The notes: generated by a model from the letters alone, not told the origin. Positions 30,101 through 37,077 are shown, counted from the stretch's first letter. The stretch: 64,000 nucleotides of DNA from Chitinophagaceae bacterium (GCA_023251255.1 JAHEZD010000001.1:1-64000), one strand, 5' to 3'. Program-made: numbers and translations.

Positions 30101-31630
30101 GTCTTATTGAAAGGCTTGGACACAATCAAGGTAGATTACATCAAAGCAGGGTACACGTTTAACCAGCAGAATTTCTGTGGCTATGCCAAGGTAAACCTGA
30201 TAGATACCTCACGTTCCTACTTTGGTGTGCAGGATTATTACTGGACCTTTGGCGATGGTGGCACAAGCAATATCGCTTCACCACAGCACCAATACAACAA
30301 TACCAATACTTGGGCAGTTCAATTGATTATCAAAACAAACAGCGGTTGTTACGATACGGTCTACCAACCATTGTTCGTGCATGTTCCCCAGAAGCCACAG
30401 GCATCCATACAAAGTGATACGGTAGGCTGCGTAAACGAAATGCTCCACTTCTACGCAGTAGTGAATTCCATTGATACGCTCAATTATTACAAATGGAATT
30501 TTACCAGTGGCTATAGCAGCAGCAATACAACCGTATCAACCAGTTTTCCTGTTGCCGGCTTCCAGACCGCACAATTGATTGCTGGTACCACCAATGGTTG
30601 TTATGACACAAGCTATAAGCAGGTACGGATCAATCCTAATCCCTTCGTGAGGGCCAATCAGGACATGCAAATTTGCCTTGGTCAAACCACACCGCTCAAC
30701 GCTACTGGTGCATTGAACTATATATGGAGCCCAACACAAAACTTGAGTTGCAGTACATGCCCCAACACATTGGTTGCCCCACAAACTACAACGCAGTATG
30801 TGGTTGCAGGAACCAATCAATTTGGTTGTGCCGGGTATGATACGGTGGTGGTAAACGTGGCACAACCTTTTGCGATCAGTGTTTCCGCAAACGACACACT
30901 GTGCATCGGTCAATCGGCCGTCTTGAATGCACAAGGGGCCAGCAAGTACCAATGGAGCCCAGCAAATGGCTTGAACAGTATTACAGTATCTACTCCGACA
31001 GCCACTCCAACCATTACCACCAAGTACAGGGTCATTGGCCTGGATGATTACAATTGCTTCAGGGACACGGCTTATGTAACGGTTGCAGTGGGCCAGTACC
31101 CACAAGTAAATATTGGACCTGATAAGGTACAGCAAACGGGCAACCTCATGCCATTGAAAGCAACCTTCACCAATGGGCCAATTACCGCATGGCGTTGGGG
31201 CGCAAGTGATTTCAATTGTGCCACCTGTGCAGAACCGGTTGTGCTGATCAAGAAAGATGCCTGCTATTATGTAGAAGCAAGGAACCAGTATGGTTGTGCA
31301 GGGCGTGATACCATGTGCGTAAAGGTTTTCTTCAATGATGGACAGGTGTTCATCCCCAATGCCTTCACGCCGGATGGTGATGGAATCAATGACATTTTCA
31401 TGGTGCGGGGAAAAGGCATAAAACAGGTAAAATCATTCAGGATCTTCAGCCGTTGGGGACAGGTTGTCTTTGAAAGAAGCAGTTTCCCTGCCAATGATGC
31501 AAAGTACGGCTGGGATGGGAAAATCAATGGAATACCGGCACCACCAGATGTATTTGTGTATACCTGTGAAGTAATTGCCGAAAACGACGAACAGTATATC
31601 ACCAAAGGAAACGTAACAATTTTGAAATAA
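18176..31630 (+). CDS. giant T9SS type B surface protein with Ig-like and PKD repeats
   Basis: Secreted protein of about 4,484 residues, a probable adhesin or surface filament. ATG 18176 gives a clean signal peptide (MKNLYPRFIS, cleavage after KQSIAQ); a GTG at 18125 is less likely. Order: beta-domains and an early PKD-like unit with DWGDGT (about 27-620); Ig-like domains (about 620-1010); six tandem modules of about 367 residues (about 1010-3120), each with a DAGTDKVICDF-type opening, KKWQYNPKP and a second KWQSS-NGTSWIDI unit; more Ig-like domains (about 3200-3395); about eight PKD domains with WDFGDGT variants (about 3395-4160); two Cys-containing Ig-like domains; and the type B sorting domain (FIPNAFTPDGDGINDIF, FRIFSRWGQVVFE). 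The gene precedes a PorP/SprF gene, the usual partner for type B cargo. Confidence 0.93.
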   Translation: MKNLYPRFISLAIILLCLAAKQSIAQSISINNSLLSSGPYGQGSTIAAPIDVSGCFNIGNTFNLYLSDASGNFATEKLIGSYANFFTTFVNGTIPTTQGAGVGYKLRVKSTSPVIVSAASNALQVSVFSPALVATADPLLTTKILSPQIAYGWCSNVQQQTGFVMVSTTTAGAVATATIKDEINGNVLSALPYDASSQLSLDLDRHYYTFITKAAKSGVISTKAYFVINSPNKLGLSTDGEQQGCLPDTLTFQMGVDTTSGIGNNFPGNRYQIDWGDGTALQVYTQCNLLSVGGLLKHYYVGVSCSKPNITFNVTTTLLNPWYNNAGTATQKNCDQPQVVSRAKIFKKPDAQFSFPNPSCVNVPVTFANNTDPGQAQFGTQCINKADYRWYINGVLVQTNIQATPPPSMTHTFTAVGKYEIKLVVDNGSCEISTKIDSICIEPKPVTNFKINGVDSLVACAPLNIATTNLTTGSPVCQALGYLWTVIDSLGNIVPAGNGTFTISPNNSNFEPSFIFLKEGKYKIRLTVTNVCGGIVKERPVIILGTTNAALPSDKSYCGLKTINFGTDANHKPAYNISLGNETYSWTVTGGSYSFIGGTNASSALPQIKFNDYATYTVKIDFGNLCGTATSTQKITFNEPVANNVTSAKNITLCFGDNTMSVAATTTGPADSTRWFTTGTGTFGNRNATSTVYTLSAADKTSGSIKIYFKTFAIKPTACPDPSDTIYVNIIPHNYITSASPKEICSNTKVAYAPTAFASGSTFNWTSAVQSGTLNGNTATGNGDITDSLINTSFSTDAIIKYTITPTKDGCIGDPFDLLVTVKPLPNLNAAAVKDSICADAANIINLGSSATGITYTWSSSVSGGTVTGNSNQSATTSSAQIKDTLYNAGTTNATVTYTIKVFGSTGCEGQTKTVTVVVRPKPSMAIAGNDLKLCNQASLVLSGNNPVAGNGLWTLVSGPSVTFTNAAAYNTTVNGLQPNTTYAFEWRITGTGNCSYTKDTVVIINRPPVTVANAGLDKSICDFTTASSNTVTLSANLDNTRSFETGIWDLIDQPAGGNGGFSLLSNSNAVFTFSKVGTYTLVWKISNDNGCTPTMDTMLINVYPKPVAGVTAPTSAITCNGTDVTINLQSYTGIIKKWQYNKNPINDNIWVDTAVTSPFITLQNLQDTILIRCIVGSGGDLNGCPSYDTSVYSFIAVNPKTLGGNTNPDAIVCKDDNNGTIALTGNTGTVQRWEFSINSGSTWNQVNNTTAAQSYTNLNTSTVYRAMVQSGVCPPKYSDTTTITVVDPVSTSNAGADQLLCNQASATLNGSNPASGSGKWFQEAGPAVSFSNTLSSNTGITNLQGNQVYKFVWKITGLGNCPPSTDTVVIINRPSTTQANAGTDKVICDFTPSSNNSFTLNGNMDNARPFETGKWRIVQQPTSSSAYFNDDTKFNALFSFNKAGAYQLEWAISNDAGCAPTKDTLTINVFDKPVAGTLNASPITSCYGSTVTASMASYTGIIKKWQYNPKPFNDNIWIDATGTNSSINFSNVQDSFAVRVIVQSSGVAMGCSTEVISDSIVVNITPKTIAGKVFGNATVCETSNAGNVNLTNYAGNIIKWQNSYDNGTNWIDIASNSPTINYTNLPISMWYRAVVQNGVCPQLYSDTAVITVVKTVSPANAGVDKLICNQASIQLNGNIAAAGETGLWQQVNGPSATAIAPANAASTSATGLVAGTYTYQWTLSNNACPSTKDTMVVVNRPAITPANAGPDKVVCDFSLSDNNSVQLSGNLASLRPYETGKWKIVQKPSGSLAYFDNDTKFDAVFNFSKSGPYQLEWAISNDAGCPSTKDTININVFDKPVAGIVSASPITACYGSNATASISSYTGAIKKWQYNPKPFDDNIWIDVVGTNNTINFSNLQDSFAVRAIIQSAGAAYGCSTEVVSDSAIVNITPKTVPGKLIGTATVCEISNLGNINLTNYAGNITKWQSSVDNGTSWIDIYTNSSIISYNNLNLTTWYRAIVQSGVCPQQFSDTAIINVAKMVTTAIAGTNRLLCSQTSIQLNGNSAATGETGLWSQISGPSTATITAPNLPNATVNGLIDGTYKFKWSISNAACPPTKDSVVIVNRPAITVANAGNDIVVCDFTASTGNYTLLNANLNNTRPYEAGKWRMIQQPASSSASFDNDTKYNAVFSFNKSGIYKLEWTISNDAGCPPTKDTIVINVFDKPVVGAVAASPITACYGSNITASLSSYTGLIKKWQYNPKPVNDNTWLDATGTGSAINFNNAQDSFAVRVIIQSAGASMGCNTEVTSDSVLINIAPQTVPGKTAGNTTVCELANTGNINLASYVGNIVKWQSSTNNGISWIDIANTASIISYSNLSNTTWFRAVVQSGVCPPMYSDTAIIVVSKTVNPANAGVDKLICNLTSIQLNGNIAATGETGLWQQLNGPSTTNIVSANAAATNVTGLLPGSYSYQWTLSNSICPATKDTVLIVNRPAITQSDAGTDKVICDFTVANNGNITLSANLDNTRPYEIGKWRIVQQPASSATSFDNDTKYNAVFSFNKSGIYKLEWTISNDAGCPPTKDTVTINVFDKPVVGTIAASPIIACYGSTITASLASYTGIIKKWQYNPKPVNDNIWLDAAGTGSAINFNNAQDSFAVRVIIKSAGAAMGCNTEVTSDSVLISITPQTVPGKTAGSGNVCAIGNFGNISLTNYAGNIIKWQSSVDNGTSWIDIYINSAIISYNNLSLTTWYRAIVQSGVCPPMYSDTAFVAVSKTVNLANAGVDKLICNQASFQLNGNIAATGETGLWQQLNGPSTTNIVSANAAATNVTGLLPGTYMYQWTLSNNGCPSTKDTVVIVNRPPITQADAGTDKIICDFTPANNNNIGLTGNFDIARPYEALKWRMVQQPASSSASFDNDTKYNAVFSFNKSGIYKLEWTISNDAGCPPTKDTIVINVFDKPVVGAVAASPITACYGSNITASLSSYTGLIKKWQYNPKPVNDNTWLDATGTGSAINFNNAQDSFAVRVIIQSAGASMGCNTEVTSDSVLINIAPQTVPGKTAGNTTVCELANTGNINLASYVGNIVKWQSSTNNGISWIDIANTASIISYSNLSNTTWFRAVVQSGVCPPMYSDTAIIAVSKAVNPANAGPDKQLCADISTQLIGNAIGNGETGLWRQVSGPSTATIVSSSTSTTTVNNLVNGTYQFEWKLANSVCPSTRDTVIIINYPSLQNSISATDIKICSGQPVTINGTTALGGNGSYTYQWQQSADNINWTTIPAANGINYSFLATDTVYIRRLVESSPCNSISPIVKVLVQKPISNNNINANQSICINTAATTIIGSLPGGADGNYQYQWQQSNDGGITWNDMVGATQKDYAPGTLTQTIHYRRIVSSMLCNGLQSSTSSMIAITVNPDAKAQYSYTQQTGCAPFNINNTIIINSLFPNNNGSYNWYVNNNFLGSGNDFPGYILATSYDSVKIKLVAISKYGCKNDSLTYSFYTKAVPQPAFSITDTIGCGPLQVSFTNNTPNSNLFQYEWNFGNGQTSSIINPNTITYQQALANVDTVYRATLTAFTTCDTLRVEKFIRIQSKPMARFLPDKVTGCSPMTVTFTNTSISTVATYDWDFGDGTTITTTNKNAVQHTFYTGVPTVFNVKLKVTNQCGSDSLVYPVTIQQNAILLNYNIAGDNKVCAPFNVKFINASIGSTGFKWDFGDGTIVNTTKNIDTVYHTYFTPGDYNVQLRASNGCSDTTATRVLFVNRKPISDFTALPSSVCVGDTVHFTNLTDTATSYVWKFDDGFTSNHANTVHGYATAGVYNVKLQSTRTFINGGSCVDSSNKTVTIVAKLPGAFLVSDTLGKCTPFVVTLTNLNMPSALTTWNLGNGILDTGNVIIHTFNTVGTYTISMVAQSIGGCKYEAQKEIKVQGPSGSFTYDNGFFCGNKPVRFQTNMQNVDSVRFNFGDGNSVVTTSNIVYHTYAQSGKYVPSAELMAGATCNVLLKGLDTIKVDYIKAGYTFNQQNFCGYAKVNLIDTSRSYFGVQDYYWTFGDGGTSNIASPQHQYNNTNTWAVQLIIKTNSGCYDTVYQPLFVHVPQKPQASIQSDTVGCVNEMLHFYAVVNSIDTLNYYKWNFTSGYSSSNTTVSTSFPVAGFQTAQLIAGTTNGCYDTSYKQVRINPNPFVRANQDMQICLGQTTPLNATGALNYIWSPTQNLSCSTCPNTLVAPQTTTQYVVAGTNQFGCAGYDTVVVNVAQPFAISVSANDTLCIGQSAVLNAQGASKYQWSPANGLNSITVSTPTATPTITTKYRVIGLDDYNCFRDTAYVTVAVGQYPQVNIGPDKVQQTGNLMPLKATFTNGPITAWRWGASDFNCATCAEPVVLIKKDACYYVEARNQYGCAGRDTMCVKVFFNDGQVFIPNAFTPDGDGINDIFMVRGKGIKQVKSFRIFSRWGQVVFERSSFPANDAKYGWDGKINGIPAPPDVFVYTCEVIAENDEQYITKGNVTILK
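24620..25331 (+). repeat. 712-bp near-identical direct repeat, copy 1
   Basis: Matches 26822-27533 (offset 2202 bp, exactly two modules) with only three differences that I can find by eye. Flanking module sequence diverges abruptly at both ends, which suggests a recent duplication or gene conversion. Confidence 0.9.
26822..27533 (+). repeat. 712-bp near-identical direct repeat, copy 2
   Basis: Second copy of the segment at 24620-25331. The intervening module (25332-26821) belongs to the same family but is clearly more diverged, so the identity is local rather than array-wide. Confidence 0.9.
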
Positions 31631-31641
31631 GAAGATGCTAT

Positions 31642-31700
31642 GCTGAGCCTGACGAAGCCGATTAGAAAAAATTCACCAGCCTCGCTTCGTCAAGCTCAGC
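31642..31700 (+). terminator. REP-like hairpin between the giant gene and PorP/SprF
   Basis: Arms of 17 nt (GCTGAGCCTGACGAAGC at 31642-31658; GCTTCGTCAAGCTCAGC at 31684-31700) pair with a single wobble. There is no T-run, so it more likely attenuates or stabilises mRNA than terminates it. The sequence is related to the dispersed GAGCCTGTCGAAG repeats. Confidence 0.5.
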
Positions 31701-31720
31701 ACGGCAATAAAATGTCTTTT

Positions 31721-32749
31721 ATGAAAAAACAACTAATTGCAATCATCAGCTTACTGCTTGCATCAAATGCCATGGCACAGGATTTAAGCTTCTCACAATT
31801 CTATGAAAAACCATTGCTCCGAAATCCCGCACTGGCTGGAGTGTTTGATGGCGACATTAGGGTGGCCGGCATCTTCAGGAACCAATGGCAAAGCGTTACC
31901 GTACCCTATCAAACGGGGGCATTGAGCGTTGAAATGAAATTCCCTGTAGGCAATGCAAACGATTACCTCACATTGGGTTTGCAAACAACCTATGATGTGG
32001 CTGGTGACATCAAGTTGAAAAGGACACAGATCCTGCCTGTCATCAATTTCCACAAATCGTTGAATGAAGATTATGACAGTTATCTCTCGGTTGCTTTTAT
32101 GGGTGGGGCTGTTAATAGCCAATTTGATGTAAGCAAATTGAAACTGGACGACCAGTATGTTGCAGGTGCATTCAGTGCCAGTAACCCCACGCAGCAAGTG
32201 TTCAGTAATACAGGCGTCACGTATTGGGACATGGCTACAGGATTAACTTACAGTCAGGGGTTTGGTGACAATGGCTCTTGGTACCTAGGGGCTGCACTCT
32301 TCCATTTCAACAAGCCAAAAGTTGCTTTCTATACAAATAATCAAACAACCACTTTGCTCAACAAGTTTACGGTTAACGGCGGTTTAACTGCTCCAACAAG
32401 CGACGCCAATAGGATTGTTCTCTTTGGTGATTATTCGCAGCAGGGCGGTAGCAACCAGTTCTGCGGTGGGGCATTGTACGGAACGGATTTGGTACAGGAA
32501 TATGATGGCGATGATAAGGTATCGCTGTACCTGGGTGCTTTCTATAGATGGAAAGATGCGCTTGTGCCAATTGTAAAATTGGATTACTATAATACGGCTG
32601 TTGGCCTGAGTTACGATGTCAATGTTTCCAAGTTGAAAACAGCGTCACAGTTGCGGGGCGGATTTGAATTGTCATTAAGTTATCGTGGCAAGTTCCTGGG
32701 AAGGAGCTTAGCTGGCGAAAAAATGAGGTGTGTGAAATTCATCTTTTGA
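31721..32749 (+). CDS. PorP/SprF family type IX secretion outer-membrane protein
   Basis: Outer-membrane beta-barrel of 342 residues in the PorP/SprF family, which attaches type IX cargo to the cell surface; in Flavobacterium SprF is needed for SprB secretion. ATG 31721 gives the signal peptide MKKQLIAIISLLLASNAMAQ. An ATG at 31712 is nearly as good; the in-frame start at 31640 would read through the hairpin and is unlikely. Family hallmarks are QDLSFSQFYEKPLLRNPALAG right after cleavage and alternating barrel strands, ending with Phe (VKFIF), as expected for outer-membrane insertion. Position directly downstream of the giant type B protein indicates a dedicated pair. Family assignment is firm; partner specificity is inferred from adjacency. 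Confidence 0.93.
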   Translation: MKKQLIAIISLLLASNAMAQDLSFSQFYEKPLLRNPALAGVFDGDIRVAGIFRNQWQSVTVPYQTGALSVEMKFPVGNANDYLTLGLQTTYDVAGDIKLKRTQILPVINFHKSLNEDYDSYLSVAFMGGAVNSQFDVSKLKLDDQYVAGAFSASNPTQQVFSNTGVTYWDMATGLTYSQGFGDNGSWYLGAALFHFNKPKVAFYTNNQTTTLLNKFTVNGGLTAPTSDANRIVLFGDYSQQGGSNQFCGGALYGTDLVQEYDGDDKVSLYLGAFYRWKDALVPIVKLDYYNTAVGLSYDVNVSKLKTASQLRGGFELSLSYRGKFLGRSLAGEKMRCVKFIF

Positions 32750-32779
32750 TGATGAAGGGTTTAATTGAACCAACACTTC

Positions 32780-34672
32780 CTAGGCCTTATTAAGTGTGAT
32801 GCAGAACCTGCTTCCCTTGTCCTTTTCACTTGTAATGCTGAATATGCCACCACAACGTTCCGTATATTCCTTTACAAACAGCAAGCCTAGGCCACTGCCT
32901 TTTTCATCCATGGTGCCACGTTTGGTAAACGGCTTTTCAAGGTTGAAAAGCTTATCTATTTCTTCCTTGCTCATTCCAATCCCATTATCTTCCACGCACA
33001 GTTTAATTTTCTTCTCAAGCTCCAGTACCTCAATTAGCACCTTGCCATTAGTAGGGGTGAATTTGATGGCATTGTTCACAAGGTTACGGAGTATCAAAGA
33101 AAGATAATTCCTATCTGCTAGGGCTGTAACGGCCCTTTCAACTTTATAGGTAAGATGGATGTTTTTTAATGACGCTGGCTTTTGGTACAATTGTATGGCT
33201 TCGTCTACTAGGTCATCAATCATCAATCTTTCGGGCTTTGAAATAATATTACCGTCCATTTGCATTTTGGCCCATACCAGAAGGTTTTCCAGAAGCATGT
33301 CAACACTGTTCACGCTTTGTCTCAATTCCTTTACGATCATTGCTGAATCAGTATCACTTAAGCTATTGCTCTTCATGAAATCTACCAGGCTCTTCAAGGA
33401 TGATACTGGGCCCCTTAAGTCATGTCCAATAATGGAAAACATCTTGTCCTTTAACTGGTTAAGGTTCTGGAGTTTGTCGGCCTGTTGTTGCAATGTATTG
33501 TTCAGTTCCTTTCTTTCCGTACTCCTTGAATAAATGGAAAACAATAGCCCACCTGCAAGCAGCAATGCAGCACAGCAGGAAAACAGTAGAATAGTATTGG
33601 ACTTATTGGTTTGTTTGAGAAGTTCCACTTCCTTTTGTGTCTTCCCCATATGGTACATGTTCAATAAACTATCCAATGCTAGGTATTTCCTTTTGCCCGT
33701 AAGCGTGTCGGCAAGGGTATTATATCTTTCTAGGTATAGCAATGCCGAGTCTGCATTGCTCATTTCTTTAAAAACCTTGTACTTCATTTCCGACGCATCC
33801 ATTAGCAGGTCATCCATTTTAAGGCCCCTGCCTATAGCTGATATTTCATCTGCGAGCTCAATTGCTGTTGCATAATCCTTTCTTTGCAAAGCAATTTTTG
33901 CCAATTGGTTTTTCCCATAGGCAATCCCATAATGATTGCCTTGAATAAAAGCATAATGGTTTGCCTCCTTTAAGTAAACATCCGCCTCATCCAGTTTGTG
34001 TTGTTCAATTAACACATCGGCCATATTGCCAAGTATGTCCTGCAAAATATAATCGTTGTTTTCTTTCCTGCCAATAACCAGACCGAGCTGATTGTAGTAT
34101 TGGGCAGAATCATACATCCCTCCCCTGAAAAAATTGTTGCCAAGTGAACCATATAAGTTGGCCATCTGTATTTCATCTTTAAGGGAAGCAAACAGGGCAA
34201 GTGATTTATGGAAATAATACCTTGACATTTGCAGTTCCCTTAACGTATTGTACATCTCGCCGATGGAATAAAATGTTACGGCCAACCCCGAATCACTCTT
34301 GATGGTAGTATAAATGTTCTTTGCCTGCAAGAAGTTTTCAAGGGCAATAATTTGCTGGTTAACATAATCATAGGATTGCCCAATGGCAACATAACTGCCA
34401 GCTTCGAGCATACTGTTATTGCTCGCTTTTGAAAATGATAGGGCAGTATTGGCACAGATAAGCGCAGAATCTGTATTTACCGTTAAATAAGCCTCCGACA
34501 GGCTGAGCAGCCATTTTGTACGCTCCACTGCCCGGGATTCAACTGGAGGGCTTTTAAGCAAGCTGTCAACATCAATTCTTTGGGAATAAGTATTGGCTGT
34601 TGTGCAGGTCCATAATAACATAGCAAAAAAGTAGCGGGAATGCAAGGGGGCCATTTTCACTTTATCAGTCAT
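32780..34672 (-). CDS. TPR-containing membrane sensor histidine kinase
   Basis: Sensor kinase of 630 residues. It has an N-terminal signal/anchor (FFAMLLWTCTTANTYSQ) and periplasmic tetratricopeptide repeats (about 50-345; ALENFLQAKNIYTTI and similar). One transmembrane helix lies at about 358-378 (ILLFSCCAALLLAGGLLFSI), followed by a coiled coil. The HisKA domain has FSIIGHDLRGPVSSL with His417, and the HATPase_c domain has NLVNNAIKFTP, EDNGIGM and GSGLGLLFVKEY. This is the usual Bacteroidota design in which TPRs perceive a protein or peptide signal. There is no neighbouring regulator, so it is an orphan kinase. It is convergent with the PorP/SprF gene (30 bp between stops). Confidence 0.93.
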   Translation of the reverse strand: MTDKVKMAPLHSRYFFAMLLWTCTTANTYSQRIDVDSLLKSPPVESRAVERTKWLLSLSEAYLTVNTDSALICANTALSFSKASNNSMLEAGSYVAIGQSYDYVNQQIIALENFLQAKNIYTTIKSDSGLAVTFYSIGEMYNTLRELQMSRYYFHKSLALFASLKDEIQMANLYGSLGNNFFRGGMYDSAQYYNQLGLVIGRKENNDYILQDILGNMADVLIEQHKLDEADVYLKEANHYAFIQGNHYGIAYGKNQLAKIALQRKDYATAIELADEISAIGRGLKMDDLLMDASEMKYKVFKEMSNADSALLYLERYNTLADTLTGKRKYLALDSLLNMYHMGKTQKEVELLKQTNKSNTILLFSCCAALLLAGGLLFSIYSRSTERKELNNTLQQQADKLQNLNQLKDKMFSIIGHDLRGPVSSLKSLVDFMKSNSLSDTDSAMIVKELRQSVNSVDMLLENLLVWAKMQMDGNIISKPERLMIDDLVDEAIQLYQKPASLKNIHLTYKVERAVTALADRNYLSLILRNLVNNAIKFTPTNGKVLIEVLELEKKIKLCVEDNGIGMSKEEIDKLFNLEKPFTKRGTMDEKGSGLGLLFVKEYTERCGGIFSITSEKDKGSRFCITLNKA

Positions 34673-34693
34673 TTAATAGGAGTTGTCATTAGA

Positions 34694-34851
34694 AGAAGCT
34701 GCCTAAGGTCAAGACATTATAGGTAGTTGATTTTTGAGCGGAACGAGGCGGATTTTGCAGACATAGATAGTTGTCTATGACGAAAAATCCAGGGAACTTA
34801 CAGCTCAAAAGTGGCACATCTAATCTCATCAATTAATTTTGGATAGCTTCT
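34694..34851. repeat. MITE-like repeat, copy 1
   Basis: 158-bp element framed by inverted ends AGAAGCTGCCTAAG and AATTTTGGATAGCTTCT, with an internal stretch resembling TTTTTGAGCG-AAC-AGGCGGA. It matches copies at 46577-46754 and about 47215-47367. It has no coding capacity. It separates the divergently arranged TPR kinase and corA region. Confidence 0.7.
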
Positions 34852-34882
34852 AAAGCGGTTAAAGATAGTTGAACAGGATAAA

Positions 34883-35980
34883 TTAGAACCAGCCTCTTTT
34901 TTTGAATACAATTACCATCACCACTGGTATCAGTAACATGGAGCCAACAGCAATATAGAAGCCCCATTGATGGTGCGTCAATGGAATGATATTGAAGTTC
35001 ATGCCAAACACCCCACCAATAACCGTGGCCGGTGCCAATAGGCAGGTAACAATGGCCATCACCTTCATCACTTCGTTCATACGCAGGTTCACATTGCTCA
35101 GGTACAGGTCCTGTAGGTTCATCATCATGTCGCGGTAGTTTTCCGTGAACTCGGTTGCTTGAAGTATATGATCATAAACATCCTTGAAGTACTTGGTTGT
35201 CCTCTCCTGCAAAAGCACGCTATCGCTCCGCATGAAACCATTGATAATCTCCCTTACAGGCGATACATTCCTTTTTAACACAATTAGTTCCTTGCGTAAA
35301 TCATTGATCTCTGCCAATGAACGGGTGTTACTGCTGCGGATGATTTTTTCCTCCAACTGTTCAATGCGCTCGCCAAGCTTTTCCATTACTAGAAAGTAAT
35401 GGTCCACAATCATGTCCAGCAATGCATAGCATAAATAATCCGCCCCGCTTTGGCGGAGCTTGCTGTTGGCAATCTTCAGCTTTTCGCGGATGCTGCTAAA
35501 CACGTCCCTATCTGCATCTTCCTGAAAGGAAATAACAAAGTCCTTTCCCAGCACAATGCTGATCTGTTCCGTTTCCACATCACCAGTGCGCTCATTGAAA
35601 TAAAGCATGTTCAATAGGCAGAAAAGAATATTGTCCATTTCGTCCATCTTGGGCCTTTGGCCAACACTCAGGATATCTTCTATGATCAATGGATGGATAT
35701 TGTAACAACTGCAAATATTTTCAATATCCGCTTTCCTTATCCCATCAATGTTAATCCAGCTCATATGCTCGTTATCCTTGAACACTTTACACTCGTTGAT
35801 CTCAGTGAATTCATGATAATGCAGTGCCGCTGCATTATAGTCATGCACATCCACATGTATCTGCGCAGCCTCTTCCCTTTGCACGGGTATGGTGGGGTTT
35901 ACTTGGAAGATATCCCTCGTCCTTTTTGTGTCAAACAAGGACAGTACGTTAAAGTATTTGAGGTATTTATGCTGTTCCAT
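34883..35980 (-). CDS. corA: magnesium/cobalt transport protein CorA
   Basis: Inner-membrane Mg2+ channel of 365 residues. The large cytosolic N-terminal domain (about 1-300) includes SWINIDGIRKADIENICSCY and a long coiled segment with EKLGERIEQLEEKIIRS. Two C-terminal transmembrane helices follow, joined by the GMNF signature loop (GVFGMNFNIIPLTHH), the ion-selectivity motif of CorA. The C-terminus ends in basic residues (FKKRGWF), as usual. The protein works as a homopentamer importing Mg2+ or Co2+. Length and motifs are typical. The gene stands alone, and its upstream region is the long noncoding stretch at 35981-36754. Confidence 0.95.
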   Translation of the reverse strand: MEQHKYLKYFNVLSLFDTKRTRDIFQVNPTIPVQREEAAQIHVDVHDYNAAALHYHEFTEINECKVFKDNEHMSWINIDGIRKADIENICSCYNIHPLIIEDILSVGQRPKMDEMDNILFCLLNMLYFNERTGDVETEQISIVLGKDFVISFQEDADRDVFSSIREKLKIANSKLRQSGADYLCYALLDMIVDHYFLVMEKLGERIEQLEEKIIRSSNTRSLAEINDLRKELIVLKRNVSPVREIINGFMRSDSVLLQERTTKYFKDVYDHILQATEFTENYRDMMMNLQDLYLSNVNLRMNEVMKVMAIVTCLLAPATVIGGVFGMNFNIIPLTHHQWGFYIAVGSMLLIPVVMVIVFKKRGWF

Positions 35981-36381
35981 GAAATGAAGTTAGCTAAGCT
36001 GTTTATGAAACGGAAATATTTTCAGGATATGCAAAATATACCAGTATTTTATCTAGGTACATCATACGTCAGTCAGAATAAATAAAGGAAATATGAGAAT
36101 GTCAAAAAATATTTTTATAAAATAACAGTGCCATGAAACCCTTTACTGGCAATAGTTGTAGGGGTGTAAATGTTCAGTGTGTTGGATAATTGTAAAAATA
36201 ATTTTGGTGCATTCGAAAATTTCATTAGACATTTGCAACAATAAAAAATAAATAATACATGCAAGGCATAACATTACATATCGAATCAAAAAGCTGGTTT
36301 AATCCGTGCATGGATTATACAGTTTGCGGGGCATGTACTGCTGGAAGTTAGGTTAACAAAAAACACAACTCATCATACAGA

Positions 36382-36409
36382 AGCCCTGCACAAAATGCAG
36401 GGCTTTTTT
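36382..36409 (+). terminator. intrinsic terminator in the noncoding region before the tRNA island
   Basis: A 9-bp GC-rich stem (AGCCCTGCA / TGCAGGGCT), 5-nt loop and TTTTTT. There is no open reading frame upstream on this strand, so it implies a noncoding transcript starting somewhere in 36080-36370, or an attenuator. Confidence 0.75.
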
Positions 36410-36678
36410 GTTGCAGCAATGGCAAGTAAAACAAAAAATATTGATTGGGTTGTGTAATTGAAAGCAAATTGAATCTTTAATGAAACAGAATTAAATGGCA
36501 CAGGTACAACATATACTATCCACAACTACAAAACATTGTTTGCAATGGTTACGACCCATTGGAAACAGTATAGGCAATTCAATGAATGACCGTAAGTCAT
36601 TTAGTGTGGACAAAGAGTATCCCAACATACGACCGTGTAATAACAAGCTTCGCTGATGGTGTGTCAGCAAGGAGGTAT
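36410..36678 (+). ncRNA. putative structured leader or small RNA
   Basis: This 270-bp stretch has no gene but lies between two strong terminators. It contains a hairpin AATGAC/GTCATT near 36585-36602 and a TTCGCTGATGGTGTGTCAGC stem-like segment near 36650. The second terminator follows directly and the first gene of the island starts 40 bp later. A small RNA or a transcription-attenuating leader are both possible; no known family is recognised. Confidence 0.35.
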
Positions 36679-36714
36679 AACCCGGTCAAGTGTAACAGCT
36701 GACCGGGTTTTTTT
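36679..36714 (+). terminator. strong intrinsic terminator/attenuator 40 bp before the island
   Basis: A 10-bp stem (AACCCGGTCA / TGACCGGGTT) with an 11-nt loop and a seven-T run. Its position immediately upstream of ATG 36755 suggests either the end of a small RNA or attenuation of the tRNA-island transcript. Confidence 0.8.
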
Positions 36715-36754
36715 ATGGTCTTAAACCAAATCAATAACAATAAAAACAAGCATT

Positions 36755-37051
36755 ATGGAAACAGGAAGATATATGGTGGTCATGCAATCGGGCAGGAAGT
36801 TCATGGTGGAAGAATGGGGAAGCAACCATGTGCAATGGGGCGATATTGACCCTGCCACCAAAAAACTGCAGAAGGTAAAAGTGAAAGATGTGGAAGTAAT
36901 CAATGCCAACAATACTAAAATCACCAAGGAGAATGGCTTCAAGAATATCTGTTTCCTTGCTCCCGGTACATCGCCGCTTGGCTATATCGATTTGCTGGAC
37001 AGCTCTGGGCTTGAAAGGATTGAATGCGACCTAGTAAACTATATTGAATAA
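36755..37051 (+). CDS. hypothetical protein heading the tRNA island
   Basis: Protein of 98 residues, not recognised. It starts METGRYMVVMQSGRKFMVEE. The first half has alternating hydrophobic residues suggesting a small beta-barrel (KFMVEEWGSNHVQWGDIDP), the middle is KKLQKVKVKDVEVINAN, and the end is SSGLERIECDLVNYIE. There is no signal peptide or membrane segment, so it is cytosolic. The beta-rich, basic-then-acidic layout would suit an RNA- or protein-binding module, but that is a guess. It lies 40 bp after a strong terminator and 26 bp before the 45-residue gene, and it reads toward the tRNA array, so it probably shares its transcript. Confidence 0.7.
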   Translation: METGRYMVVMQSGRKFMVEEWGSNHVQWGDIDPATKKLQKVKVKDVEVINANNTKITKENGFKNICFLAPGTSPLGYIDLLDSSGLERIECDLVNYIE

Positions 37052-37077
37052 AATAAATGCGAAAGGAGGAAAATAAA

